Positions 42,763 through 52,329 of a DNA stretch of 64,000 nt are shown here, one piece after another. Origin of the DNA: JAUZOB01 sp963692465. GTDB lineage: Bacteria > Bacteroidota > Bacteroidia > Bacteroidales > Prolixibacteraceae. Positions within the stretch are counted from its first letter, which is position 1. Each line of letters opens with the position of its first letter. Both the position numbers and the translations under genes were made by a program. Where the stretch lies: positions 2,108,001-2,172,000 of the forward strand of contig OY829943.1 in the NCBI GenBank assembly GCA_963692465.1. Reading direction: 5' to 3'. The notes beneath the pieces are model-generated. The model made no database searches. It was not told the DNA's origin and saw only the letters and a program-made list of their open reading frames with translations.

Positions 42763-43998
42763 TTATTCTCCTTGTTCTATTTTAAATCCTGTCTTTTTTA
42801 GATCTTCCCAGTAATGGGGATAGGATTTGGTGACGACATTGGGATCTTCAATTTGAAGATTCGGGTAACAAAGTGTTGCTGCAGCAAAGGAAAGAGCCAT
42901 TCTGTGGTCGTTGTACGTACTGATTTTAACCGGAGTGCCATGGGTGGGAACAACTTTACCATTCCATTGCAGTTCGCCGTTAGATGGTTCCTCAAGGTGC
43001 GCTCCGAACTTGTAGAGTTCAGTCTTTAATGCGGCAATGCGGTCCGTTTCTTTTATTTTTAAGGTCTCTAATCCGGAAAAACGGAACGGTAGTTTCTTTA
43101 ATACACACAGTACGGTCATTGTTTGTGCCAGATCGGGATTCTCTGTAAAGTCAAGAATTAATTCGTCGGGTTGTGTATTTGATTTTTTGATGAGCCGGAT
43201 TCCGTCGGGCTCCTGTGTTGAGTCGATTCCAAAACGGACAAACCATTCGGATGCAATTGCATCCCCCTGAATAGAGGGGGTTAGAAGTCCTTTCAGTTTT
43301 ATGTTGGAAGAGGTGCTGAGTGCCGAAAGCATATACCAGTAAGAGGCTCCGGACCAGTCCGATTCAACCGTGTATGATCGGGGTTGATAAGTTTGTTCTT
43401 CTATCTTGATTTCGTTATTTTTCCAGGTATATCGAATGCCAAACTGTTTCATCAGATCAAGCGTGAGGCGGATATAAGAGGAGGAAATTATTTTGTTTTT
43501 TAAACGCAAAGTGAGTCCGTTCTCAATAACCGGAGCAATCATTAATAAAGCAGAGATGTACTGACTACTGATACTGCCATCTAGCTCAAGGGGCTTCCCG
43601 CGGAGGGCAGAACCCCATATTTTAATGGGAGGATATCCTGTTTTTTCGAGGTATTCAATTTTTGCTCCCAACTCAATAAGGGCATCAACGAGTATGTGAA
43701 TCGGGCGTTCTTTCATCCGGGGGGAACCGGTGATTGTCCATTCTCCTACAATCTTAGAAAGAAATGCAGTGAGAAATCGCATGGCAGTTCCTGCATGCCC
43801 GATGTCAAAATGATTCGTATCGGAATGTAAAACTTCTTGCATGGCACGGGTGTCGTCACAGTCTGATAGGTTCTGAATATCATAGGGACTATAGGACAAA
43901 GCATTGATGATTTGTACCCGGTTGCTGATGCTTTTCGAAGAAGGCAAAACGATTTCGCCGGTAAAATTCTTATCGTCTTTATTGAGTTGGTAATACAT
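42763..43998 (-). CDS. aroA: 3-phosphoshikimate 1-carboxyvinyltransferase (EPSP synthase)
   Basis: A 411-residue enzyme that joins shikimate-3-phosphate and phosphoenolpyruvate in the shikimate pathway. The two-domain pattern is seen: an N-terminal LPSSKSISNRVQIINAL, GHAGTAMRFLTAFL with the conserved Gly-Thr-Ala-x-Arg-x-x-x region, SGASYWYMLSAL, and the C-terminal DFTENPDLAQTM, KIKETDRIAAL and STYNDHRMALSFA. It is shorter than the E. coli protein by about 15 residues. It lies 3 bp after aroB in the same direction. Confidence 0.95.
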   Translation of the reverse strand: MYYQLNKDDKNFTGEIVLPSSKSISNRVQIINALSYSPYDIQNLSDCDDTRAMQEVLHSDTNHFDIGHAGTAMRFLTAFLSKIVGEWTITGSPRMKERPIHILVDALIELGAKIEYLEKTGYPPIKIWGSALRGKPLELDGSISSQYISALLMIAPVIENGLTLRLKNKIISSSYIRLTLDLMKQFGIRYTWKNNEIKIEEQTYQPRSYTVESDWSGASYWYMLSALSTSSNIKLKGLLTPSIQGDAIASEWFVRFGIDSTQEPDGIRLIKKSNTQPDELILDFTENPDLAQTMTVLCVLKKLPFRFSGLETLKIKETDRIAALKTELYKFGAHLEEPSNGELQWNGKVVPTHGTPVKISTYNDHRMALSFAAATLCYPNLQIEDPNVVTKSYPHYWEDLKKTGFKIEQGE

Positions 43999-44001
43999 TG
44001 T

Positions 44002-45069
44002 TTATCGGTTTATCTGTTGAAAAAATTCTAATGATTCACGAATTGCTTCTATCGGACAATTGCAATTTATTTTAAATTGTCCGATTTCAGGGATTAGAGT
44101 GAAATTGATCTTTCCGTTTTCATTCTTCTTGTCGTGAGTCATTAATCGGATGAGATCATCAAATTCAGTAGTTGTGATTTCATGGCGGCCATAAAGGGAG
44201 ATGATCCATTGTGCAATTTGTGTTGCCTGTGATAATGGGAACCCACTGTATTTGCAAGAGAGATAAAGTTCGGCAGCAATGCCGTATGCAACCGCATATC
44301 CATGTAGAATCGGTTTTCCTTTTTGAATCGCATGACTTTCGAAAGCATGACCGATCGTGTGCCCGAAATTGAGTGCTTTGCGAATATTTTGTTCGGTAGG
44401 ATCGTTCAATACAAAATGCTCTTTTACCAGGACCGAGTGTCCAATGATTGGGCGTAAACGGTCCAGATCGGGACTGGAAAAGTTGAAAGACTGAAGTTCG
44501 TTCCAGTGATCGGCATTGTATATTAAGCCGTGTTTAATCATCTCTGCATAACCGGATAGAAAATTCACCGAATCGAGTGTGCGAAGGAATAGGGTGTCAA
44601 TAAATACCATTCGGGGAATAGAGAAGACACCGATTTCATTTTTTAGTCCGTTAAAATCAATGCCTGTTTTACCCCCGACAGAGGCATCGACTTGTGAAAG
44701 CAAGGTGGTCGGAATATTAATGAAAGGAATTCCCCGCTTAAAGGTTGATGCTGCAAAGCCACATAAGTCAGAGAGCATTCCTCCTCCGAGATTAATAAGA
44801 ATCGATTTACGATCGGCTTTATGGTCGCATAAAAATTTCCAGACCGAGGAGAGTGTCTCTATATTCTTGGCTTCCTCTCCGGAAGGAATAACGATGCGGT
44901 TTTCTTCCGATAATTCACTGACTGATTGTAACAGAGGAGCACATAACTCACAGGTATTTGTGTCCACAGCCCAAAATACTCGTTTTGCATTGAGCGTTTT
45001 AAGTAAATCGGACAAGTCTTTACTTACCGTACTGGTTAAAGAAATATTCGATTTGAATTTGATTTCCAT
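44002..45069 (-). CDS. aroB: 3-dehydroquinate synthase
   Basis: A 355-residue NAD- and metal-dependent enzyme that makes 3-dehydroquinate from DAHP. NLGGGMLSDLCGFAASTFKRGI (quoted in part) is the NAD-binding glycine-rich segment. FINIPTTLLSQVDASVGGKTGIDFNG is the family signature (quoted in part), and the metal ligands are Glu in GYAEMIKHG and His in FGHTIGHAFE and ILHGYAVAYG. It forms an operon with aroA. Confidence 0.97.
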   Translation of the reverse strand: MEIKFKSNISLTSTVSKDLSDLLKTLNAKRVFWAVDTNTCELCAPLLQSVSELSEENRIVIPSGEEAKNIETLSSVWKFLCDHKADRKSILINLGGGMLSDLCGFAASTFKRGIPFINIPTTLLSQVDASVGGKTGIDFNGLKNEIGVFSIPRMVFIDTLFLRTLDSVNFLSGYAEMIKHGLIYNADHWNELQSFNFSSPDLDRLRPIIGHSVLVKEHFVLNDPTEQNIRKALNFGHTIGHAFESHAIQKGKPILHGYAVAYGIAAELYLSCKYSGFPLSQATQIAQWIISLYGRHEITTTEFDDLIRLMTHDKKNENGKINFTLIPEIGQFKINCNCPIEAIRESLEFFQQINR

Positions 45070-45143
45070 ATTTTTCAGGTCTTGCGCTGTAAAGTTATAA
45101 CATTTTAGTACTTTAAATCCATAATTCAGAATAGACTGTTATC

Positions 45144-45635
45144 ATGGAAATTTCGGAAAAACAGGTAGTCCTTGAAAATGAAAAAATTATTGTCGCTATC
45201 CGGACTGTTTTTTATCTGGTTGCTTTTCTTATTTTATTGGGGATGGGCATTTTTTATTATCTGAATGCTGATTTATGGATGGTTATAATGATTGTCTTTT
45301 TTGTCGCTATTTTGTTTGTTGTCTTTGATTTGAATTTCTGTTATGTTCGTCTGTTTGTGGAAAAGAAACAATTGATGTTGCAATATTATGCGGCTTTTAG
45401 TCTGAAGGGAAGAGAATATCGACAGATTGAGATACCCATAGAAAGTCTCTCCGGATTCAAGGTTGAGAAACATATTCTCGGTTTGAAAAATCGACTTGTT
45501 TTAGAAGTCCGGACTAAAAATGGAATTGCAGTTTATCCACCGGTAATCCTGTCTGCGGTTGGAAAATCGAAACAGAATGTGCTTAAGAAACAACTGCAAC
45601 AGATATTATTAATGAATAATGGAGGAAAGTTTTAA
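45144..45635 (+). CDS. Hypothetical membrane protein (two helices plus PH-like domain)
   Basis: A 163-residue protein. Two adjacent membrane helices (about 19-38 and 44-63) form an N-terminal hairpin, followed by a cytoplasmic beta-rich part (about 70-163) that resembles the PH-like domains of DUF2244/YdbT-type proteins in layout, although I cannot assign a family. It overlaps dprA by 17 bp, so the two are translationally coupled. No function can be given. Confidence 0.75.
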   Translation: MEISEKQVVLENEKIIVAIRTVFYLVAFLILLGMGIFYYLNADLWMVIMIVFFVAILFVVFDLNFCYVRLFVEKKQLMLQYYAAFSLKGREYRQIEIPIESLSGFKVEKHILGLKNRLVLEVRTKNGIAVYPPVILSAVGKSKQNVLKKQLQQILLMNNGGKF

Positions 45636-46731
45636 ATACGACATAGCTCTTTCTTTGGTGCCGGGGATCGGACCTGTCGTTGCAAAAAAATTAATTACGG
45701 CCATTGGTAGTGCGGAGGGAGTTTTTAAAGAGAAGCCTGCGACTTTAAAGAAAGTCCCAGGGATTGGAGAGGTTCTGGTCTCAAGAATTAATGCCGGAGA
45801 GTTACTCCCTCAGGCGGAGAAAGAGATGAATTTTATTGCCCGAAATAAAATCAAACCCTATTTCTATTTTAATGATGATTATCCTGAGCGGTTAAAAATG
45901 TGTCAGGATGCCCCGATCATGTTTTATTTTAGAGGAAATGCAGATCTGAATGCCCAAAAGATTATCAGTATTGTTGGAACGCGCCGGGCGACTCAATATG
46001 GAAAGGACTTATGTCAGTCTTTAATCTCGGATCTTGCAAGATGCGGTTTTAATATTTTGGTCGTGAGTGGTTTGGCTTACGGAATTGATGTCTGTTCTCA
46101 CCGCGCATCTTTGAAAAACGGATTCCAGACGGTTGGGGTATTGGGTCATGGGTTGGATAATATTTATCCGAAAGATCATGCGGCTGTGGCTAGGAAGATG
46201 ATCAGCCAGGGCGGATTGCTTACTGAGTTTCCTTCGAATTCGAAGATTGATCCCAAAAATTTTGTCAGGCGAAACCGGATTATTGCAGGATTGGCTGATG
46301 CTACGATTGTTATTGAATCGGCAATAAAAGGAGGGTCACTGATAACCGCTTCACAGGCGCTTTCTTATAGTCGGGAGGTTTTTGCTTTCCCTGGAAGGTG
46401 TGGTGATTCTTTTTCTGCCGGATGCAATAAGCTGATTAAAACAAATCGTGCTGCATTGATTGAATCGGCGGCAGATTTGATTTATAACATGGGGTGGGAT
46501 CAACCGGAGACAACGGTGCCTCATGTAGAGCCAGTGTTGTTTGAAGTGCCTGATGCCGAAGAACAAAAATTGTATGATGTTATTCGTAAGGCAGAGGAGA
46601 TTCAGATAGGAGATATTGCTCAGCAGTCAGAACTGTCGATGAACCGAATTTCTGCGCTTTTGCTTAGTATGGAAATGAAAAATTATATTGAATCATTGCC
46701 GGGACGTGTCTACCGGATTCGAAAGGTTTGA
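45619..46731 (+). CDS. dprA: DNA-processing protein DprA
   Basis: A 370-residue protein that binds incoming single-stranded DNA and loads RecA during natural transformation. An N-terminal helix-hairpin-helix region (VPGIGPVVAKKLI and VPGIGEVLVSRI) precedes the Rossmann-like DprA core with ISIVGTRRATQYG, VVSGLAYGIDVCSHRASL, GVLGHGLDNIYP, EFPSN and NRIIAGLADATIVIES. A C-terminal winged-helix (about 310-370) follows, as in many DprA proteins. DprA is widespread also in bacteria not known to be competent. It follows a small membrane gene and precedes a DEAD-box helicase. Confidence 0.96.
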   Translation: MEESFKYDIALSLVPGIGPVVAKKLITAIGSAEGVFKEKPATLKKVPGIGEVLVSRINAGELLPQAEKEMNFIARNKIKPYFYFNDDYPERLKMCQDAPIMFYFRGNADLNAQKIISIVGTRRATQYGKDLCQSLISDLARCGFNILVVSGLAYGIDVCSHRASLKNGFQTVGVLGHGLDNIYPKDHAAVARKMISQGGLLTEFPSNSKIDPKNFVRRNRIIAGLADATIVIESAIKGGSLITASQALSYSREVFAFPGRCGDSFSAGCNKLIKTNRAALIESAADLIYNMGWDQPETTVPHVEPVLFEVPDAEEQKLYDVIRKAEEIQIGDIAQQSELSMNRISALLLSMEMKNYIESLPGRVYRIRKV

Positions 46732-46785
46732 TTGATTGTACAAATCACTGATTCATTATCAGATATATTTGTCTATTTTTGCAGG

Positions 46786-48114
46786 ATGATGACATTCGAA
46801 GATTTAAATATTAGCACTTCTATAAAAAAGGCTCTTGATGATATGGGGTTTGTTACTCCTACTCCGATTCAGGAAAAGGCAATTCCGGCTGTTCGTTCTG
46901 GGGCAGATATACTTGGAATAGCCCAGACCGGAACGGGGAAGACGGCTGCTTATCTTATTCCGTTGTTAATGAAGTTGGTAAAAGCAGACGGAATGGATCC
47001 GAGAGTTATTATTCTTGTCCCGACCCGTGAACTTTCAATTCAGGTGGGGGAAGATCTTAAGGAACTTCTTCTTTATTCAAATATTCGATATGCCTCAATT
47101 TATGGAGGAATAGGGTGGACAATTCATGCAGAAATGGTAAAGGCCGGAATTGATATATTAATTGCTACTCCCGGGAGATTAATGGAGCTTTATCATGTAG
47201 GAGCCTTGAGTTTTCGGAAGGTTAAAACCTTGGTTATTGATGAAGCAGATCGAATGTTGGATATGGGATTTATGCCTCAGTTGCATAATCTGTTTGAGGT
47301 TATTCCTTCTAAACGGCAAAATCTTCTTTTTTCAGCAACTTTTTCAGCAAGGATCGAGGAGATGAGTCATGAGTTCCTTGCATTGCCTCAGCGCATAGAA
47401 ATAACGCCCTCGGCAACGCCGGCAGAATTAGTGGAACAGCGGGTTTATCGGGTCCCGAATTATGTGACTAAACGGAATCTTATTTTATATTTTCTTGAAG
47501 ATGCAGACCTTTTTTCAAGAGTCATTGTCTTTTGCAGAACAAAGAAGTCTGCAGATGATCTCTTTGGGTTTCTAAAGAAGAGAATCGTGGGAGGAATTCG
47601 GATTTTACATTCGAATAAGGCTCAGTCTTCCCGCATTAACACGATCAATATATTCAAGGAAGGCGAAATACGAGTTTTAATTTCAACCGATATTTCTGCC
47701 CGGGGAATTGATGTTAGCATGGTGAGTCATGTTATTAATCTGGAAGTTCCGACGAGTTATGAGGATTACGTCCACCGAATTGGTCGTACAGCGCGTGCTA
47801 ATAATCATGGGGTTGCTATTTCATTGATCGATCCTTCGGAGGAATGGCACATGAAAAATATTGAAACGATCATCCGAATGCAGATTCCGATTGTCGATAT
47901 TCCTTCCGGTGTAGAGGTTGTTCCGACTGATTTTGAGGAGAATCAATATCAGTTAAGAGAGATTGATCGGCAACGGAAGATTGATGATCCTTCTTTTAAA
48001 GGGGCATTTCATCCAAAGCAGCGAAAGATTATGGATCCTACGAATATGGATAAACATCGAAGTGTCGTTTATAATGATGCTAAATCAAAATCAAGACGTA
48101 ATCGTAACCGATAG
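46786..48114 (+). CDS. DEAD-box ATP-dependent RNA helicase
   Basis: A 442-residue helicase from the ATG at 46786 (MMTFEDLNI); the frame is open from 46732, but family sequence starts here. The Q motif is TPTPIQEKAIP, motif I AQTGTGKTAAY, motif Ia PTRELSIQ, motif Ib TPGRL, DEAD box VIDEADRMLD, motif III SAT, motif IV VIVFCRTKKSADD, motif V STDISARGID and motif VI HRIGRTARA. The short basic C-terminal tail (SRRNRNR) fits an RNA-remodelling role such as RhlE-like ribosome assembly. Two -7-like boxes (TATATTTG 46764-46771 and TATTTTTG 46774-46781) lie just upstream. Confidence 0.94.
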   Translation: MMTFEDLNISTSIKKALDDMGFVTPTPIQEKAIPAVRSGADILGIAQTGTGKTAAYLIPLLMKLVKADGMDPRVIILVPTRELSIQVGEDLKELLLYSNIRYASIYGGIGWTIHAEMVKAGIDILIATPGRLMELYHVGALSFRKVKTLVIDEADRMLDMGFMPQLHNLFEVIPSKRQNLLFSATFSARIEEMSHEFLALPQRIEITPSATPAELVEQRVYRVPNYVTKRNLILYFLEDADLFSRVIVFCRTKKSADDLFGFLKKRIVGGIRILHSNKAQSSRINTINIFKEGEIRVLISTDISARGIDVSMVSHVINLEVPTSYEDYVHRIGRTARANNHGVAISLIDPSEEWHMKNIETIIRMQIPIVDIPSGVEVVPTDFEENQYQLREIDRQRKIDDPSFKGAFHPKQRKIMDPTNMDKHRSVVYNDAKSKSRRNRNR

Positions 48115-48228
48115 ATAGTGAATATCCCTTTGTTTGTAGAAGATAAAGGGATGTTTATAGTCAAGAAAATAATTTTAACGCGAATTTAACAGAGGGGGCT
48201 GCGCTGTGTTTTTGAAGGTTTTGGTAAA

Positions 48229-48804
48229 TTAGAAGAAATTGATTCCAAACTGATGCTCCAAAAATATCTTCAGTCCGATGAGTATTAATACAATTCCTCC
48301 TATTATTTCTGTTTTTTCTCCTAATAAACGACCTGCTCTTTTACCGATAAAGATTCCTGCAAGAGCAAAAATAAAAGTTGTTACCCCGATTATCATAGAA
48401 GCATAGATAATATTTATCTTAAGAAAAGCAAAGCTGAATCCGACAATCAGTGCGTCAATACTGGTTCCAATTGAAAGAGTGATTATTTCACGAAATGAAA
48501 GATCACAGGCGCAACTTTCTGGTTTGTTTTTTTTCTTGATACTTTCAATAATCATCTTTGCTCCAATAGCAGTTAAAAGAACCAGGGCAATCCAGTGATC
48601 AAACTGTTCGATGAGATTTTTTACCTGCGATCCTGCAGCCCAGCCGATGACTGGCATTATTGCCTGAAAAATGGCAAGAGAAAAGGCCAGTAGAAATATT
48701 CTTTTTCGGTGAACATTCTGTCGTGAAAAGCCACAGCCTAACGAGGCTGCAAAGGAATCAACTGATAACCCAATAGATAGTATGAGTAGGGTAAAGAAGC
48801 TCAT
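48229..48804 (-). CDS. mntP: Manganese efflux pump MntP
   Basis: A 191-residue inner-membrane protein with six hydrophobic segments. The two inverted halves carry the family's Asp motifs: GLSVDSFAASLGCG near the N-terminus and GTSIDALIVGFSF in the second half. It exports Mn2+ and protects against manganese excess. In E. coli mntP is controlled by a manganese riboswitch and MntR; I saw neither signal here. It lies downstream of infB but beyond infB's terminator. Confidence 0.94.
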   Translation of the reverse strand: MSFFTLLILSIGLSVDSFAASLGCGFSRQNVHRKRIFLLAFSLAIFQAIMPVIGWAAGSQVKNLIEQFDHWIALVLLTAIGAKMIIESIKKKNKPESCACDLSFREIITLSIGTSIDALIVGFSFAFLKINIIYASMIIGVTTFIFALAGIFIGKRAGRLLGEKTEIIGGIVLILIGLKIFLEHQFGINFF

Positions 48805-48819
48805 TTCTTATTGTAAAAG

Positions 48820-48853
48820 AAAAGGGAATGATCTTTACGGTCATTCCCTTTTT
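48820..48853 (-). terminator. Intrinsic terminator of the rimP-nusA-infB operon
   Basis: AAAAGGGAATGA pairs with TCATTCCCTTTT around a 9-nt loop. Read on the minus strand it is followed by TTTTCTTTTAC. It begins 15 bp after the infB stop and separates the operon from mntP. Confidence 0.85.
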
Positions 48854-48867
48854 GAGTTATTAATAAC

Positions 48868-51800
48868 TTAGAGTTTACGACTGACTTCAACTTCTTCGTA
48901 ACATTCTATCGTATCACCGGCTTTTATGTCATTGTAGTTCTCAATATTTAAACCACATTCAAAGCCTTTACTGACTTCTTTGACATCGTCTTTGAATCGT
49001 TTAAGAGATGCTAATTCGCCAGAATAAGTGACAATTCCGTCCCTTACAATTCGTACTTTGGAGCTCCTCTTGATTTTACCGTCCCGTACCATACATCCTG
49101 CAATAGTTCCCACTTTCGATATTTTGAAAGCCTGGATTACTTCAACGGTGGCAGTAATCTCTTCTTTAATGTCAGGAGAAAGCATTCCTTCCATTGCAGC
49201 TTTGATTTCTTCAATAGCCTTGTAAATAACGGAGTAAAGACGAATATCTATTTGCTCTTTCTCTGCTATTTTTCTGGCACTTAGTGAAGGCCGAACCTGG
49301 AATCCAATAATAATTGCATTTGAGGCTGTTGCTAACATCACATCGGATTCTGAAATTTGCCCAACTGCTTTGTGAATAACATTAACCTGTATTTCTTCTG
49401 TTGATAGTTTGATCAATGAGTCGGAAAGTGCTTCAATGGATCCGTCTACATCCCCTTTAACAATAAGGTTGAGTTCCTGGAAGTTTCCGATTGCAATACG
49501 TCGCCCGATTTCATCAAGTGTGATATGTTTCTGTGTCCGGAGACCTTGTTCTCGTTGTAACTGTTCTCGTTTATTGGCAATAAGTCGTGCTTCTTTTTCA
49601 TTCTCAAGAACGTTAAACTTGTCTCCAGCCTGTGGAGCGCCGTTCAGTCCTAAGATAAGAACTGGATCAGAAGGTCCGGCTTCTTCAACATGTTGATTGC
49701 GTTCATTAAACATTGCTTTAATGTGGCCATAATACTGACCGGCAAGAACCATGTCGCCAATTTTTAGCGTTCCTGATTTTATAAGAACGGTTGCTACGTA
49801 TCCACGACCTTTGTCAAGTGAGGATTCAATAACTGAACCGATTGCACGTTTTTCAGGATTGGCTTTTAATTCAAGCATTTCGGCTTCTAAAACGACTTTC
49901 TCGAGAAGTTCTTTAATCCCAATTCCGTTTTTAGCTGAAATATCCTGAGATTGATATTTTCCACCCCACTCTTCAACCAACATGTTCATGTTAGCCAAGG
50001 CTTCTTTTATCTTTTCGGGATTGGCTCCCGGTTTATCAATTTTATTAATTGCAAATACAATGGGAACTCCGGCTGCCTGGGCGTGATTGATTGCTTCAAT
50101 CGTTTGAGGCATGATATTGTCATCAGCGGCAATAATGATAATGGCAATATCTGTAACTTCTGCTCCACGAGCACGCATGGCGGTAAAAGCCTCATGCCCT
50201 GGAGTATCCAGGAACGTAATTCTACGTCCGCTTTCGAGCTTTACGCTATAAGCTCCGATGTGCTGTGTGATACCTCCGGCTTCTCCTGAAACAACATTTG
50301 CTTTTCGGATATAATCAAGTAGAGAGGTCTTTCCGTGGTCAACATGTCCCATCACGGTAACAATAGGGGGACGGGTAATTAATTCCTCTTCAGTATCTAT
50401 TTCTTCTTCAATAGAGTCCTGAAGTGCAGCACTGACAAATTCTACTTTGTAACCAAACTCATCAGCAACAACTGTAAGGGTTTCGGCATCGAGTCGTTGA
50501 TTGATTGAGACGAACATTCCAAGACTCATACAGGTTGCAATAACCTGAGTGACCGGGACGTTCATCATTGTTGCTAACTCATTGACCGATACAAATTCTG
50601 TTGCTTTTAATATATTTTTTTCTTCATCAATTCGTTCTTGTTCTGCAGCCATCTTTTCACTGACAGCCTGACGCTTTTCGCGGCGGTATTTAGATCCTTT
50701 GGATTTTGTTTTGGATGTAAGGCGGGCTAGTGTATCTTTAATTTGTTTTTGCACGTCTACCTCGTTGACCTCCTTTTTGATCAAATGCCTTCTGTTTCCG
50801 GGAATAGGCCTAAGTGGTGGTTTTTTAGCCCGTCTATTCGGATCCGTATTAGGATGAATCGGCGTAGGCCTTCCATCAACAGCTACATTGACTCGTTCTT
50901 TACCACTGCCATCTTTTGGAATTCTCTTACGACGTTTTTTCCGGTGTTCTTCATCTTCGGCAGCAGTGGTTGCGGTTCCTCCTACTTTTTTCTTCTGAAG
51001 TTGAAGATCAAATTTTCCCCCTCCATTATTTGGACTTTTACTGGGGTTATTCGCTGCAGTATCTGTTTTCGTTTCCCCATTTTCACTACCCTGAGGGGAT
51101 TCTCTTGCAGCACTTTTAGTGGCATCACGCTGGACTTTGATACGGTCTCTGCGTTCTTCCTCTTTTTGTTTTTTACTTTTTTTAGCGGGTCTGGTTTTTT
51201 GATTCAGACTTTCGAGATCAATTTTCCCAATGACTTTAATTTCGTCTTCAATTTTGGGTACATTGGTTTCTATAAATTCAGGCACGTTTGTTGTTTTTTC
51301 TTCTGCAATATCATCCCTTTCTTTCTTCTCCGATGTTTTCTTCTGCTGGGATGTTTGAGGTTGATTAATATTTTTAGAATGGGTAGGTGCTTCTGTTTTT
51401 TTCTGTAAGATAATCTTTTCAGGAGCAGGCTGTTTTTCCTGTATTTCTTGTTGGACAGATTGTACTTGTTCCGGTTCTTCTTTTACTTCAATGGAAGGAG
51501 CAGGAATTGTATCCCCTTTTACTTCTTTTTCGGGCTTTAAAGTCGCTTTGTTTTCACTGACAAGATTGTCTTGTTCTGGAGTTTTGTCTTTGGGAATAGC
51601 TTTCTCGGAAGAAGCTTTTTCTTTATGAACGGGCTTGTTCTTATCGGTAACTTTAGATTCTGCGTGAGAATTTTTTACCTCGGAAGAATTGTTTTTTATT
51701 TCAGTTGATTTTTTAGGTTGGGATGTTGTTGTTTTTTCCCCCTGCTGTTCTTTATCAGAAACAGGTTTATGAGAGATGTTATCCAAATCAATTTTTCCAA

Positions 51801-52224
51801 CGACTTTTATTTTTTCTTCAATGAGCGGCTGATGTGGATTTTCTGGAAGTATTTCTTTTTCGATTGGTTTTTCTTCTTGGATTTTTTTTGGGCGTGAATT
51901 ACTGCTTAAATCAGTAATGATAACCTCTTCTTCGTCTGATTCAGTTGTTCCATCAGACTCTTCTTCGTGTTTCAGGTCTTCAATAGAGACAGATTCGTTT
52001 TTTAACCGATGAGCACGAAGATTTAATTTCTCGGATTCTTTTTTAAGGGAGATATCACTACTATATTCTTTTTGTAGCATAGAATATGCTTCATCTGAAA
52101 TCCTGTTATTAGGATTCGATGATATATCAAAGCCTTTTTTGTTCAGAAAATCAACAATGGTAGAGATACCCACATTGAATTCCCTTGCTACTTTACTTAA
52201 TCGCTTTGTCTCTTTACCTGTCAT
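48868..52224 (-). CDS. infB: Translation initiation factor IF-2
   Basis: The 1118-residue protein is a large IF-2. An IF2_N-type domain (about 1-60, TKRLSKVAREFNVGISTIVD, quoted in part) is followed by a very long low-complexity linker (about 70-510) rich in Lys, Glu, Ser and Pro, then a second IF2_N domain (about 545-600). The GTPase has G1 GHVDHGKTSLLDYI (about 626-639), VKLESGRRITFLDTPGHEA for the G3 region, and NKID. Domains II to IV end at VSRKL. It recruits initiator tRNA to the 30S subunit. The linker is long, as in other Bacteroidetes IF-2 proteins. It lies 105 bp after nusA. Confidence 0.97.
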   Translation of the reverse strand: MTGKETKRLSKVAREFNVGISTIVDFLNKKGFDISSNPNNRISDEAYSMLQKEYSSDISLKKESEKLNLRAHRLKNESVSIEDLKHEEESDGTTESDEEEVIITDLSSNSRPKKIQEEKPIEKEILPENPHQPLIEEKIKVVGKIDLDNISHKPVSDKEQQGEKTTTSQPKKSTEIKNNSSEVKNSHAESKVTDKNKPVHKEKASSEKAIPKDKTPEQDNLVSENKATLKPEKEVKGDTIPAPSIEVKEEPEQVQSVQQEIQEKQPAPEKIILQKKTEAPTHSKNINQPQTSQQKKTSEKKERDDIAEEKTTNVPEFIETNVPKIEDEIKVIGKIDLESLNQKTRPAKKSKKQKEEERRDRIKVQRDATKSAARESPQGSENGETKTDTAANNPSKSPNNGGGKFDLQLQKKKVGGTATTAAEDEEHRKKRRKRIPKDGSGKERVNVAVDGRPTPIHPNTDPNRRAKKPPLRPIPGNRRHLIKKEVNEVDVQKQIKDTLARLTSKTKSKGSKYRREKRQAVSEKMAAEQERIDEEKNILKATEFVSVNELATMMNVPVTQVIATCMSLGMFVSINQRLDAETLTVVADEFGYKVEFVSAALQDSIEEEIDTEEELITRPPIVTVMGHVDHGKTSLLDYIRKANVVSGEAGGITQHIGAYSVKLESGRRITFLDTPGHEAFTAMRARGAEVTDIAIIIIAADDNIMPQTIEAINHAQAAGVPIVFAINKIDKPGANPEKIKEALANMNMLVEEWGGKYQSQDISAKNGIGIKELLEKVVLEAEMLELKANPEKRAIGSVIESSLDKGRGYVATVLIKSGTLKIGDMVLAGQYYGHIKAMFNERNQHVEEAGPSDPVLILGLNGAPQAGDKFNVLENEKEARLIANKREQLQREQGLRTQKHITLDEIGRRIAIGNFQELNLIVKGDVDGSIEALSDSLIKLSTEEIQVNVIHKAVGQISESDVMLATASNAIIIGFQVRPSLSARKIAEKEQIDIRLYSVIYKAIEEIKAAMEGMLSPDIKEEITATVEVIQAFKISKVGTIAGCMVRDGKIKRSSKVRIVRDGIVTYSGELASLKRFKDDVKEVSKGFECGLNIENYNDIKAGDTIECYEEVEVSRKL

Positions 52225-52329
52225 ATTGCCCTTTCTTTAATACCCAAAGAAAATCAAAACCACTTAAATATTTGTCATATTTTATTGAATTCAGGTTTAA
52301 ATAATCTTTTGTTAACTATAAATAAATCA

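Noticed and set aside
48124..48152. ATCCCTTT/AAAGGGAT hairpin after the DEAD-box gene as a terminator
   Set aside because: Only 8 bp with a 13-nt loop and no T-run; too weak to list.
50743..51408. 221-codon plus-strand ORF inside infB
   Set aside because: Mirror of the Lys/Glu-rich IF-2 linker giving Phe/Ser-rich nonsense; a shadow.
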